Notes under the pieces: generated by a model | Seen by the model: the letters and a program-made list of their open reading frames with translations, nothing else | Told to the model about the DNA's origin: nothing | Databases searched by the model: none | Shown here: positions 1-8,853 of the stretch, in pieces | Layout of the letters: every line of letters starts with the position of its first letter | How positions within the stretch are numbered: position 1 is the first letter of the stretch | Made by a program: the position numbers and the translations under genes | Origin: Bosea vaviloviae | GTDB lineage: Bacteria > Pseudomonadota > Alphaproteobacteria > Rhizobiales > Beijerinckiaceae | Assembly: GCF_001741865.1 (NCBI RefSeq) | Contig: NZ_CP017147.1 | Span: forward strand, 5,075,001-5,139,000 | Reading direction: 5' to 3' | DNA length: 64,000 bases

Positions 1-1513
1 CACCGCCAAGCGCCGTCACCAGCCCCGCCATCTGGTCGGAGACCCGATCGACCGCGAGCAGGAAGGCGAAGGGCGCCGACGCCCCGATCAGCATGCCCAC
101 GGCCGCAGCTTCCGTCGCCGATTTGCGCAAGGCGCCGAAGACCGTGCCGATATTCAGGCTGCGCAGCGCCAGGCAGGCGACGAGCGCATAGGCCACTGCT
201 AGCGCCGAAGCCTCGGTGACGGTGACGACGCCGAAGCGGATGCCGACCACGACGACGACGCCGAGCCCGATCGCCGGCAGCGCACTGACGAAGCTCTTGG
301 CCCTCTCCTGCCCGCTGGCCTTGGGCGCAGCATCGACCACCTCGCGCACGCTGAGATGGATGCCGATCGCCAACGCCAGCGCCAGGACCCCGCCGGCGAC
401 GAAGCCTCCGACCAGCAGCGAGCCGACCGACAGATTGGTCGCCGTCGCCAGGATCAGGAAGGCGATCGAAGGCGGGATGATGTTGTCGAGCATCGAGACG
501 CCGGCCACGATCCCCGCCGCATGGGCCGGCGGGTAACCGCGCGCGATCAAGGCCGGCGCCATCACCTTGGCGCCGAAGGCGGCGTTGGCCACCGAGGAGC
601 CCGACGCGCCCGAAAACAGCACGCTGGACATCAGTGTCGTCTGCGCCAGCCCCGCCCGCCAATGCCCGACCAGCGAGGCGGCGAAGCGCACCAGCCGCTC
701 GGCCAATCCTCCCGCCGTCAGCAATTCGCCCGCGAGCAGGAAGAACGGGATCGCCAGCAGCAGGAATTTCGAGACGCCCGAGACCGTGTTCTGGACGATG
801 GCCGGCTCGGGCAAGAGCCCGCCAAAGGCGCCGCTGAGCGAAACGCCGGCAAGCAGCGCATAGGGCAGCGGCGCGCCCAGGATCAGCCCGAGTCCGGCGA
901 GCGAGGCCGCGACCAGGCTCGGCGTTTCCACGAAAAATCCCGTGACGCTCTGCGCCGCCAGATAAAAGCCGATGCCGAGAAGCAGCGAGGCCAGGGCCGC
1001 CGGCCAGGAGCTGTCCAGCGCGGCCCGCCACAGCACAACGACAACGGTCAGCCCGCCGCCGAGCGCGAAGGCGGCGAAGCGCAAGCTTTCCGGCAGGCCA
1101 AGAACAGTCGAGCTGCCGCCGACGAGCGCCACGACGCTGGCGCCGCCGAAGGCGAGCACGAGCGAGCCGTGAACCGCGACCGCATCGGCAAAAATCGAAG
1201 CCAGGCGCTGCACTCCAGCGGGCAGCAGGCGCACGATCACGTCAAGTCGCATCGCCAGTGCGCTCGTCGCGGCCAAAGGCGCGCCAACGGCGACCAGCGC
1301 CACGTTCAGCCAGATCGCCAATTCGTCGGACCAGACGAATCCACCGCCAAACACATAGCGGCGCAGCACCGCCGCCATCACCACGGCGAAGAGCACCGCA
1401 AGGATGATGGCTCCCAGCCATTCCAGCCCCGTGACGAGGCAAGACAGCCCACGCTCGGCTCGGCGGCGCAGCGACGGCTTCGGTACCAATGATGATGTCG
1501 CAAGGCTCGTCAT
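1..1513 (-). CDS. TRAP transporter permease, fused small and large subunits (DctQ-DctM), partial at window edge
   Basis: This is an inner-membrane TRAP permease that would take up an organic acid using a periplasmic binding protein and an ion gradient. Reading leftward from the ATG at 1511-1513, the frame stays open to the window edge (about 504 residues). Residues ~30-180 look like the four-helix small subunit (DctQ), with an early helix and a WSDELAIW motif. The rest looks like the large subunit (DctM), with the conserved stretch FSGASGSSVANAAFG and the motif DNIIPPSIAFLIL. The C-terminus and any binding-protein gene lie outside the window. Fused QM forms are known in this family. The substrate cannot be told from sequence. 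Confidence 0.85.
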   Translation of the reverse strand, partial: MTSLATSSLVPKPSLRRRAERGLSCLVTGLEWLGAIILAVLFAVVMAAVLRRYVFGGGFVWSDELAIWLNVALVAVGAPLAATSALAMRLDVIVRLLPAGVQRLASIFADAVAVHGSLVLAFGGASVVALVGGSSTVLGLPESLRFAAFALGGGLTVVVVLWRAALDSSWPAALASLLLGIGFYLAAQSVTGFFVETPSLVAASLAGLGLILGAPLPYALLAGVSLSGAFGGLLPEPAIVQNTVSGVSKFLLLAIPFFLLAGELLTAGGLAERLVRFAASLVGHWRAGLAQTTLMSSVLFSGASGSSVANAAFGAKVMAPALIARGYPPAHAAGIVAGVSMLDNIIPPSIAFLILATATNLSVGSLLVGGFVAGGVLALALAIGIHLSVREVVDAAPKASGQERAKSFVSALPAIGLGVVVVVGIRFGVVTVTEASALAVAYALVACLALRSLNIGTVFGALRKSATEAAAVGMLIGASAPFAFLLAVDRVSDQMAGLVTALGG

Positions 1514-1752
1514 GGCGCTAACGCAGTGACGAGAATGCGCGCGAACGCAAGAGGCGGCTGCGCATTTGCATGTGCCGCGTTCAGCCAAAAATCGATTTGG
1601 CTGACCTGTTCAGATCTCCAGAGTGCCCTACCCGGTGCGACCCGTGGTAGGGTGGTGGTTCTCGGGGCACGGCGGGACCGGGAGCGTGGATCCGGCCCTA
1701 TCACAGGCCCTTTCCGACAAATCGCCGACAAGATCGAGACCGGCCGCTCTCC

Positions 1753-2253
1753 TTACGGACCTTCGACGGCCGCGCTCGTGACGCCCTCGATCCGGTCTCG
1801 GCCCGCCAGCCCCGCCGTCACCGATCGGATGAACTGATCGACCATCTCCTCGTAGGGAAGGGTCTCGGCGTCCGCGAGGTCGAACGGGCCGTACTTCGGA
1901 TCGTCCAGTTCGTGGACGAAGAGCCGGAAGCCCGCGTTCCCCACGATCCGGAACGCGGCGGGTTGCCCTCCGGCGCCGGAGAGCGTCATCGTGATCGACC
2001 CGGCGGTGTCGGAGATCGGGATCACTTTCTTGGTCAGGGTCACGCCGCTGCCATCGAAGGCGTCGTTCGCCCGGCGCAGGCACTCCTCGACCTTGGCCGC
2101 GGAGACGGCAAACAAGGCGGTCACGCGGTCGAAGGACCGCTCCCTCTCCCGCCGCTTGGCCTCGACGGCCTCCTGGGCGCGCCGCCTGTCGTCCGCGATC
2201 TCGCCGAGGCGTCCGACGAGGGCGTCGGCGGACTTCTGGAAGGGGTTGGTCAT
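1753..2253 (-). CDS. Hypothetical protein, last gene of the accessory island
   Basis: I do not recognise this 166-residue protein. The start at 2253 was chosen over the longer open frame because AGGAG lies about six bases upstream and the N-terminus MTNPFQKSADALVGRL reads as a natural start. The first ~50 residues are rich in Arg, Glu and Ala and could form a coiled coil. The rest is mixed, with a probable beta-rich middle (residues ~70-115), and the C-terminus is acidic. There is no signal peptide or membrane segment. It lies 214 bases downstream of the GIY-YIG gene on the same strand, so it may be co-transcribed with the island genes. Confidence 0.6.
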   Translation of the reverse strand: MTNPFQKSADALVGRLGEIADDRRRAQEAVEAKRRERERSFDRVTALFAVSAAKVEECLRRANDAFDGSGVTLTKKVIPISDTAGSITMTLSGAGGQPAAFRIVGNAGFRLFVHELDDPKYGPFDLADAETLPYEEMVDQFIRSVTAGLAGRDRIEGVTSAAVEGP

Positions 2254-2467
2254 CGCTTCTCCTCTCGAGTCCGTGTCGGTCGTGTGGCCGCCCGAACGCG
2301 CGTGCGCGACCGTGATCTGGGGTCGGGGCGGCAGGAACGGTAGGGTCGGGCGCCCCGACCCTTCGGGAAACCTTCGGAAACGCCCCGCCGTGGGGCGGGG
2401 AATCGCCTGGCTGCTAAGGACGCGGACAGGCGGTTTCATCGGCGATCTCCAGCGAGGGCATTATCCG

Positions 2468-3361
2468 TCATAGCAAGCCGCGCGCGACGAGCGCCTCGGA
2501 GCCGTAGAGCCCCATTAGCAGTTCGACCTGAGCGTGGGTCAGGACGAACCGTTCGGCCTTGGGATCGGCGGCCGGCATCAAGCTGGCCATTCCCGCCTTG
2601 AGCAGGTCGCGCGCCACCCCATTCTCGATGACCGCCTGCACGCCCTGGTATTCGAACGTTCTCGGGATCGAGACGTCGGTGACGAACCGCGTGGCAGTCG
2701 CCGATGCGCTCGCTATGAGCGCGTAGGCACACCGGACTGTGGGCGATCTTGGATTTGGATGCGGGGTCGTCGACAATATTCTGGAGATTTGCGCGACCGG
2801 CTTGATCGGCACGCTCCCGACCGGTCCGATGCCTTGCAGGAACCGGTTGAGCGTGGCGCGCGCCGGGTTGTTCTCCGGCTCACCGGATAACGTCGCCGCA
2901 TGACGACCCAGGCTGAACGGTGCGGCTCCGGACAGATTGCCTAAGCCGCCGGCCAAGTTCGTAAGGACCCCGCCCTCATGAAGGCGCCTGTATTCGAGGA
3001 TCAGTGCCGCCTCCCGTTCGAGGCACGACATCTGCCGCTCTTGATCAAAGAAGGAGTCGATCCGGTAACGCACGGAACCGCCCTCGCGAACAATCTTCCG
3101 GATCACATTGCATTTAAACGGATTGGCCTCTCCGATCGGATGACGGCGCAACGCTTCCGCCTCATGCTCGAAGGCGCGTCGGTTGAGCCCCTTGCCAACA
3201 TAAAATGGACGCCCGTCCGGCCTGCACAGCACGTAGACGTAGAACTGCCCCGGATGCCTCCTCAGGAAGCTGTCCGCGCCCGAACGGTCACCTTCGAACT
3301 CTGGCAAGTCATGCTCCGTAATTATGGTTTCAGGGCACCGCCTGCGCAAACGTGAGCTCAA
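2468..3361 (-). CDS. GIY-YIG endonuclease domain protein (LEM-3-like)
   Basis: This is a 297-residue protein with a GIY-YIG-type nuclease core near its N-terminus. YVYVL (residues 41-45) and FYVGKG (53-58) match the two signature strands, and an RRAFEHE helix follows, resembling the LEM-3-like GIY-YIG subfamily seen in bacterial accessory regions. The C-terminal ~150 residues have no recognisable domain. The first 32 bases overlap the 3' end of the upstream lipoprotein hydrolase gene, which suggests translational coupling. A metal-dependent DNA or RNA nuclease activity is inferred from the fold. In this context it could act as an island effector or in mobilisation. Confidence 0.7.
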   Translation of the reverse strand: MSSRLRRRCPETIITEHDLPEFEGDRSGADSFLRRHPGQFYVYVLCRPDGRPFYVGKGLNRRAFEHEAEALRRHPIGEANPFKCNVIRKIVREGGSVRYRIDSFFDQERQMSCLEREAALILEYRRLHEGGVLTNLAGGLGNLSGAAPFSLGRHAATLSGEPENNPARATLNRFLQGIGPVGSVPIKPVAQISRILSTTPHPNPRSPTVRCAYALIASASATATRFVTDVSIPRTFEYQGVQAVIENGVARDLLKAGMASLMPAADPKAERFVLTHAQVELLMGLYGSEALVARGLL

Positions 3362-4850
3362 GCAACATCCGGGTCAGCAACGTCTGAACGAAGGCATTGT
3401 GCAAGGGCGTCGAGGTGTCATTTAGCCCTTCGGCATCGACGAGGTTACGGTCGCCCGTAACGTTCCACATCCGGCCGGGAACGGAATGTAAGTCCCGGCC
3501 TTCATCTCCTCCCGTCGACAGGGTGGAGACATAATGCCGCGAGACACATTCCGTTTCACGGCCACCGAACCAGACTGCCTTCCGCGCCGTCTTTACCCCG
3601 GTCGGAATCCTGAACCAATCAGTGCGACGCCCATCAAGAACAGGCGGATACGTCTCCTCGCCGAGCGCGACGTGGCAAGGCCCAGGCCAGCCTCGCTGGG
3701 TGACTGCCACCAGTCCAAGCCCCGGCTTTTCCTGGGCTTTGAAATGGTCGATCGCCAGACGATGAGTCACGTAGGGGCGATAGTGACCGATAGCTTGGTA
3801 TCCGCTGGCCGAAAGAACCCGGTCGGTGACACCATAGCCGAAGATTGCCACGCGCCCGATCGTCGCGGCGGTGGAAAACACGATGCCCGTCGCGTAATCG
3901 TCCGTCGAGGTGAAGTTGACCCAGGAAGGCGGAAGCGACGTATCGGCCGGTGGAAGGGCCATGAGCGCGTCGAAGGCATCGGCCCCGATCGCGGGGTTGA
4001 TCGTCGAGACGAGTGTCCGCGGGCCCAGCGGCGCCCACCCCCTGCCTTCGGCGACTTGCCGCAGCATGAACCGTGACACGATGCGCCCGCCGAACGAGTG
4101 GCCGATCACCAGCATCCTGCCCTCGGCCCCCGCCTCGGCGGCACTTGAGCCCGCTGCGTCCGCCAGCCGTGAGAGATCGGTGGCGAAGTCGTTGGAGGTG
4201 CCAATGCGGTCCGCGGCCCTGGCGCGGTCGCCGATCGTGAGCATCGAAGTCGCGTCGCCACCGTTCCAGCCGACATAGACGCCGACCACCCGGTGATTCC
4301 TGCTACCCCTCGCGGCCAACTCCGCGACGCTCTTGGCCAAGATATGCTTGAAATAGCGCAGGTTCCTGTTCTGCGGGGCAGCGTCCTCCCTGCCTCGCGT
4401 CTCCTGCGCATTATGGTGCCAGCCGTGAACGAAGGTTACCAGGTAGACCTGCTGGCCACCACGCCGGATCGCCGCAATCCGATCGACGATCGCCTCCATC
4501 TGTTGGGGCTGCCAGCGTTGCGCCGTCGCATCGACGTCGGAGCGGTATTCCAAGGCCGCGTATTCGAAGGGGCTGGGCGTCATCCCCGGGTGGGTGCCCA
4601 GCAAGCCGGTGTCCCAGCCGTCGTTTCCCGTACCGAAGCACATGGCCCGCCCGGCCCCGGCGCAATCGTCGCCGCGCGTCTGCACGAAGTGTTCGCGCTT
4701 GATGCAGTCGCCGCCACTCGGACCATCAGCGCAGACGCGATGATACAACTGATCGGGCCCGGAGCAGGACGCCATGGCCAACCCTCCGACCAGCGCGCAT
4801 CCGGCCACAATCATCATCGCCCGGCGTTTGAAACGGCCTAGCTTCATCAT
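3330..4850 (-). CDS. Lipoprotein with alpha/beta-hydrolase (lipase/esterase-like) domain
   Basis: This 506-residue protein starts with a lipoprotein signal: basic residues, a hydrophobic stretch and a lipobox ending at Cys29. It should be lipid-anchored on the periplasmic side or in the outer membrane. An FVHGWHHN motif (140-147) resembles the oxyanion strand, and GHSFGG (250-255) is a clear nucleophile elbow with Ser252, so a serine hydrolase is likely. The substrate is unknown. Relatives include DUF900-like esterases, but I cannot assign a subfamily. It sits between the DUF262/AlbA_2 gene (104 bases upstream) and the overlapping GIY-YIG gene. A surface hydrolase inside a nuclease/TIR cluster is unusual. 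Confidence 0.72.
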   Translation of the reverse strand: MMKLGRFKRRAMMIVAGCALVGGLAMASCSGPDQLYHRVCADGPSGGDCIKREHFVQTRGDDCAGAGRAMCFGTGNDGWDTGLLGTHPGMTPSPFEYAALEYRSDVDATAQRWQPQQMEAIVDRIAAIRRGGQQVYLVTFVHGWHHNAQETRGREDAAPQNRNLRYFKHILAKSVAELAARGSRNHRVVGVYVGWNGGDATSMLTIGDRARAADRIGTSNDFATDLSRLADAAGSSAAEAGAEGRMLVIGHSFGGRIVSRFMLRQVAEGRGWAPLGPRTLVSTINPAIGADAFDALMALPPADTSLPPSWVNFTSTDDYATGIVFSTAATIGRVAIFGYGVTDRVLSASGYQAIGHYRPYVTHRLAIDHFKAQEKPGLGLVAVTQRGWPGPCHVALGEETYPPVLDGRRTDWFRIPTGVKTARKAVWFGGRETECVSRHYVSTLSTGGDEGRDLHSVPGRMWNVTGDRNLVDAEGLNDTSTPLHNAFVQTLLTRMLLELTFAQAVP

Positions 4851-4954
4851 GCGATCCCCATCTTGGGCCGACCTTCTCGGAACGTATCGAACAAGCTCGC
4901 CTCAGGTCGCGACAGCCCGCCTCGACCTGCCGGCAGATGGCCAAGGGACCGGCC

Positions 4955-7198
4955 TTACGGGAACCTAGCCTTCACGTAATCGGTCACAGCGCTGCCCGAG
5001 AGCTCGGTCGTCGCGTTCATCCCACGGACGAAGAACCGCTGGTTCGACCCGTCCTTGAGGAAGGCCGGCTTCGGCCCCTTCTCGCACTGGACGACCATGA
5101 CCCGCTCGCCGTCCTGCTCGTCGAAATGAGGATGGACATAAGGGAGGAAGAGCGCGCCGATGCGGTCACGGATAAGGTTGACAAGATGCAACCCCATCTT
5201 GTCGTCGTTCGGAAAATTGTCCGCAGTCAGGCCGACGACCTTGCCGTCGTCGGCGACACCGATGACCAGGGTGCCGCCCTTGGCGTTGAGGAATCCGGCG
5301 ATGGTCTTGAGCGCGGCAAGATGCATCGTCTCGTCGACGAGCCCCGTGTGCAGGTTCGTCCGAAGCGTCGCCTTGAACTCGACGGCGTCGCTCTCGCCAG
5401 ACGCGATCAACTCCTCGACGGAGACCTTCACTGCTGCGGAGGGCTTCACGTCGCCGCAGAGTTCGCGATAGGCGTCCCGCACCAGCCGAGCCATCAACAC
5501 GCGGCGCTCGCGGAGAAAGTCCTCGAAGGGCATCTCCCACCAGTTCACCGGCAGCGCATGCCACCGCAACATGTCGTCGCGATCCTTGGGGGAGAAGCCG
5601 GCGTGCAATGCCGGCGCGTAGGCGGCCGGCGCCTGATGGCTGATCTTGAGATTGTCCGGCCATTCCACCACGGCGTAATTCGCGATCTGGTTGACCTGAC
5701 GAAGATCCGTCACGCCCAGCTTCGCCAGGTAGCCCTTCGGAAAGAGGTGGTGCTGCTCGAAGGTGGCCTTCGTTCCCTTCACGGCCGGGTCGATCATGTC
5801 GGCGATCTTTAGCGGGCTGTAGAGCGCCCTCGCCCCGAGCAGGATCAACGAAGCCTGATAGGCGAACCGCGAGGGGCTCCTGCCCGCGGAGGTCGCCAGG
5901 TCGCTCGGAAGCGAGATTTCCCAGTAATCGTTCGTCAGGGTAGTCGCGCAGATCTGGCGCAATCGCGACAGATAGGTCGACGCGTCCGGCAGCCCGCGCA
6001 ACTGCGCCAAGTCGAAGTCGAATTTCGTCTCCGGGCTGCTGGTATACCGGCCTGTGAGCGACGCCATGAAGAAGAACTCGGCTATCGCTTGTCGGAGGTC
6101 CTGCTTGTCGACGCCGTGATCGACTAGGCCGATCAGATAGAGGACGTAGGAGTAGACGATCGCCGTCTGCGACGAGATCATCCCTTCATGGCGATAGCCG
6201 GCCAGGGTGAGCGCGCCCAGGAAATGATGCCAGTTCGAGAGGTTGAGCGAACGCGACTGGGCCTGGGTCAGAAGAGCGAACTGCGCGTCCCGCTTCGCGA
6301 CGTCGACTTCGCCGGTGACCGCATCGCGCCCGCGCAGGACGCTATAGACGTTCTGGAGCCTCGCGCGCTTCAGCCCCAGGCCGACCGTCACCCGCAGCAT
6401 CTGGTCGGGCGATGGCTTGAGGAAGTGGTTGTAGCCGGTCGGCTGACCTTGGTTCGCCATGGAGGCGTCCTGCGCGAAGCGCTCCAACTCGGCGCGCCCC
6501 TCGTCCCAGAACACCGACATCAGGGTCATGATGAAGTCGGCCTGGTTCAGCTTCTTGCCCTCGCCGTTGATCCTGACGAAGACCTCGGCCACGACCTCGG
6601 CGTCCACGCTCGCGTTGAGCGTCAAGGCGGTGAACGAATACTGCGGCAGGTTTAGCAGCTTTCCGATAGCCGACTTCGCTCGCCGGCTTTCCTCCGACGA
6701 CAGCTCCCGCACCGCCTTGAGTTCGTCGATGAAGGTATCCGCAAAGTCGAAGACGCTGAACTCGGGGCTCCACAGCACCGAGATGTCGGGGATGTAGGCC
6801 TTGTCCTTGACGATCGACGCGTCGGTGACGTCGAAGCGTTCCTGAAGCGGATTGAAGGCGATCTTGATGCGTTCCTTCCTGAAGTTGGCACGAAGCACCT
6901 CGCGGCCCTTCACGACCGCAAACAGGGAGGTCAGGCGTTGTTGGCCGTCGACGATCGCGAGCGAGGGAGCCTTCTGATGCTCCTTCGTGCCGATCGTCTT
7001 CATCGCGCCTTCGGCGCCCGTTTCCCAAAACAACAGGTAACCGGCCGGATACCCGCGATAGAGCGAGTCGAACAGGTTCCGGACGTTCTTGTTCGGCCAG
7101 ACGAAGGGACGTTGGATGTCCGGCAGCCCGATCTTTCCGAGTTCGATATCCTCGACCAGCGAGGAAAGCGGATATGCCGTCGTCGTGAAGATCGCCAA
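4955..7198 (-). CDS. GmrSD-like DUF262/DUF1524 protein fused to a C-terminal AlbA_2 (Schlafen-type) domain
   Basis: This is a large cytosolic protein of about 747 residues. The N-terminal DUF262 part has LPDIQRPFVWP (25-35) and the DGQQRLTSL motif (84-92), followed by an FVRINGEGKKL segment. A DUF1524-like HHLFPK motif lies at about 484-489, the HNH-type nuclease signature of GmrD-like enzymes. Residues ~593-747 form an AlbA_2/Schlafen AAA_4-type domain (VEFKATLRT, GGTLVIGVADDGKVVGL, FFVRG). DUF262/DUF1524 proteins are type IV restriction enzymes acting on modified phage DNA; the AlbA_2 fusion is less usual. The TTG at 7198 was chosen because AGGGGG lies six bases upstream and the family starts near LAIFTT. 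A longer frame starts with TTG at 7225. Confidence 0.82.
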   Translation of the reverse strand: MAIFTTTAYPLSSLVEDIELGKIGLPDIQRPFVWPNKNVRNLFDSLYRGYPAGYLLFWETGAEGAMKTIGTKEHQKAPSLAIVDGQQRLTSLFAVVKGREVLRANFRKERIKIAFNPLQERFDVTDASIVKDKAYIPDISVLWSPEFSVFDFADTFIDELKAVRELSSEESRRAKSAIGKLLNLPQYSFTALTLNASVDAEVVAEVFVRINGEGKKLNQADFIMTLMSVFWDEGRAELERFAQDASMANQGQPTGYNHFLKPSPDQMLRVTVGLGLKRARLQNVYSVLRGRDAVTGEVDVAKRDAQFALLTQAQSRSLNLSNWHHFLGALTLAGYRHEGMISSQTAIVYSYVLYLIGLVDHGVDKQDLRQAIAEFFFMASLTGRYTSSPETKFDFDLAQLRGLPDASTYLSRLRQICATTLTNDYWEISLPSDLATSAGRSPSRFAYQASLILLGARALYSPLKIADMIDPAVKGTKATFEQHHLFPKGYLAKLGVTDLRQVNQIANYAVVEWPDNLKISHQAPAAYAPALHAGFSPKDRDDMLRWHALPVNWWEMPFEDFLRERRVLMARLVRDAYRELCGDVKPSAAVKVSVEELIASGESDAVEFKATLRTNLHTGLVDETMHLAALKTIAGFLNAKGGTLVIGVADDGKVVGLTADNFPNDDKMGLHLVNLIRDRIGALFLPYVHPHFDEQDGERVMVVQCEKGPKPAFLKDGSNQRFFVRGMNATTELSGSAVTDYVKARFP

Positions 7199-7495
7199 GT
7201 GCCGCCCCCTAAAAATCTGCCCCAACTACTAGGGGTTGCAATCGAGAACTGTCGATAGCGGGCCGGCGTGTGACGCAACGTTATGAACAGTGGCTTCGTC
7301 GCCCCTCGACATTCTGTCGAACCAGGCGCGGTCAGCGACATCGGAGCGCGGGAAGCCGCCGAGTAGTTGGCCCCCTGCGGAATGGAATGCTTGGCCCAAT
7401 CCTCTGGACAGCGAAACCGCCTAGATCGAGACGGCGGCGGAGATACCTGGGACAGAATGGGCTAGCGCTGCTGACGTCGAAGCGAGTCCCAAACC

Positions 7496-8443
7496 TTATT
7501 TCGACCTGAAAGCCCTCGTGAACCGCTCCCAGAGGTAATCGGCGGCCTGCTCCGGCGTGAGCTTCTTCATGTCCGTGCGTCTCTCGAAATCCGTATGACC
7601 CATCGACATCGTCGCCGACAACGAAAGCTCCCCGCTTAAGGAAGGAGCCAGAATCTCATTGCAAGCGTCGCCGCTGGTCCTGCCTTCGGCGAAACAAATG
7701 TTGTTTTCGCCCATCATGCCGCCGAGCCAAACCCGGCATTGGCCCTTGGTACCGCCATCAAGGTAGAGTTCGGCGCGGAAGTCCGTTGCCGTGGCATCCG
7801 TAACATCGAAGTCGAGTCGACCGTTCCCCTCCTCCACCACCTGGTTGAGATTGCGTTCGAACGTGGCGCGGATGCTGGCGAACGCTCGTTTCGCGAACCT
7901 GCGCCGGTCGGCGTCGGTCGGTGCGACGCCGAGGCGGGGCAGCAATGGCCGGGGCGCCCTTGTCGGCGCGATTTCCGGACCGGGAAAATGCTTGTGCTCT
8001 GAGGCGGATGCCGCCCCCGGGAAGCTCGGGCGCTGCGATGGCTTGGCCCTCGTCCTGTTGACGCCTGACAGGATCGCTTGCCTTGACGCATCCTCGTCCA
8101 TGCCGACGATGCGAACCTGGACGATCGCCTTCAGCAGACCCTGCGGCTCGCATGCGCGCACCATGATCGGAAGCAGCTTCCGCTCCAATCCCTGCGGGTC
8201 GCGAGCGAATGCGCTCGCCCATTCCGGCGCCGCCATCTCGGATTTGAGATAATCCGGCGACAGGACCATTACCGTTCGCTCGGCGGTTTCGGATGCCTTT
8301 TGCATCGCAAGGACGAAATTGCTGCCGGGACGGAAGTCCCATGCCTGAACGACGGTGGAGAAGCCCGCCTCTTCAAGAATGTAGGCGATCCACTCGGCCC
8401 ATTCCCTATCGACACCCGTGTAACTGATGAAGAAGTCGGTCAT
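7496..8443 (-). CDS. TIR domain protein, likely NAD-cleaving immune effector
   Basis: This 315-residue cytosolic protein has an N-terminal bacterial TIR_2 domain (residues 1-135). FFISYTG (4-10), QAWDFRPGSNF (33-43) and VLSPDYL (60-66) are typical. The Glu in APEWASAF (Glu74) aligns with the catalytic Glu of TIR NADases. Residues ~190-315 form a beta-rich domain I cannot name, perhaps a sensor. The start at 8443 has AAGGA upstream; a longer frame opens at 8497. It is the first gene of the island, about 200 bases from tRNA-Gly. TIR proteins of this class commonly act in abortive infection, which is inference for this gene. Confidence 0.82.
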   Translation of the reverse strand: MTDFFISYTGVDREWAEWIAYILEEAGFSTVVQAWDFRPGSNFVLAMQKASETAERTVMVLSPDYLKSEMAAPEWASAFARDPQGLERKLLPIMVRACEPQGLLKAIVQVRIVGMDEDASRQAILSGVNRTRAKPSQRPSFPGAASASEHKHFPGPEIAPTRAPRPLLPRLGVAPTDADRRRFAKRAFASIRATFERNLNQVVEEGNGRLDFDVTDATATDFRAELYLDGGTKGQCRVWLGGMMGENNICFAEGRTSGDACNEILAPSLSGELSLSATMSMGHTDFERRTDMKKLTPEQAADYLWERFTRAFRSK

Positions 8444-8645
8444 GTCGAGTCCTTGGGCCTTCAAGTCCCCGCCGTGACGGGCATCGAAGCGTTCCATTCC
8501 GTGAGTCGCGTCCTGGCAATCGCATCGGAACGGCGGGATGAGTCGCGGGACTCGTTGTATGCCCGTTGTATCGCTCGATTTCGGCTATTCCGAAAATCGC
8601 TCAAGCGATCGACCGTAAATATCTGCGATGTAATAGAAAAAGGAG

Positions 8646-8719
8646 TGGAGCGGGTGGAGGGAATCGAACCCTCGTATTCAGCTTGGAAGGCTGCTGCTCT
8701 ACCATTGAGCTACACCCGC
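8646..8719 (-). tRNA. tRNA-Gly (anticodon TCC)
   Basis: Read on the minus strand this is a complete 74-base cloverleaf with encoded CCA. The acceptor arms GCGGGTG/CACCCGC pair, the TTCGATT T-loop is present, and the anticodon loop contains TCC. It lies downstream of tRNA-Tyr on the same strand. The accessory island starts on its 3' side, which makes it the likely insertion site. Confidence 0.97.
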
Positions 8720-8853
8720 ATCGCCAGACCGAAATCGGCGATGAATGAGGCGATGTCAAGATGCCGGGGCGCGGTGTTGGAAACCGGCCGGCTTCCGACG
8801 ACCAAAAGCGCGCCGAGACCGCTTCGTCTTGCCGCTGTCGGGCAGGAAAGAGA

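Noticed and set aside
356..1492. 378-residue plus-strand open frame
   Set aside because: It is antisense to the TRAP permease and its product is low-complexity Arg/Gln/Asp, typical of a high-GC shadow frame.
1514..1752. Possible attachment-site copy of the tRNA-Gly 3' end
   Set aside because: I looked for GAGCGGGTGGAGGGAATC and found only short partial similarity (GGGAGCGTGGATCC), which is not convincing.
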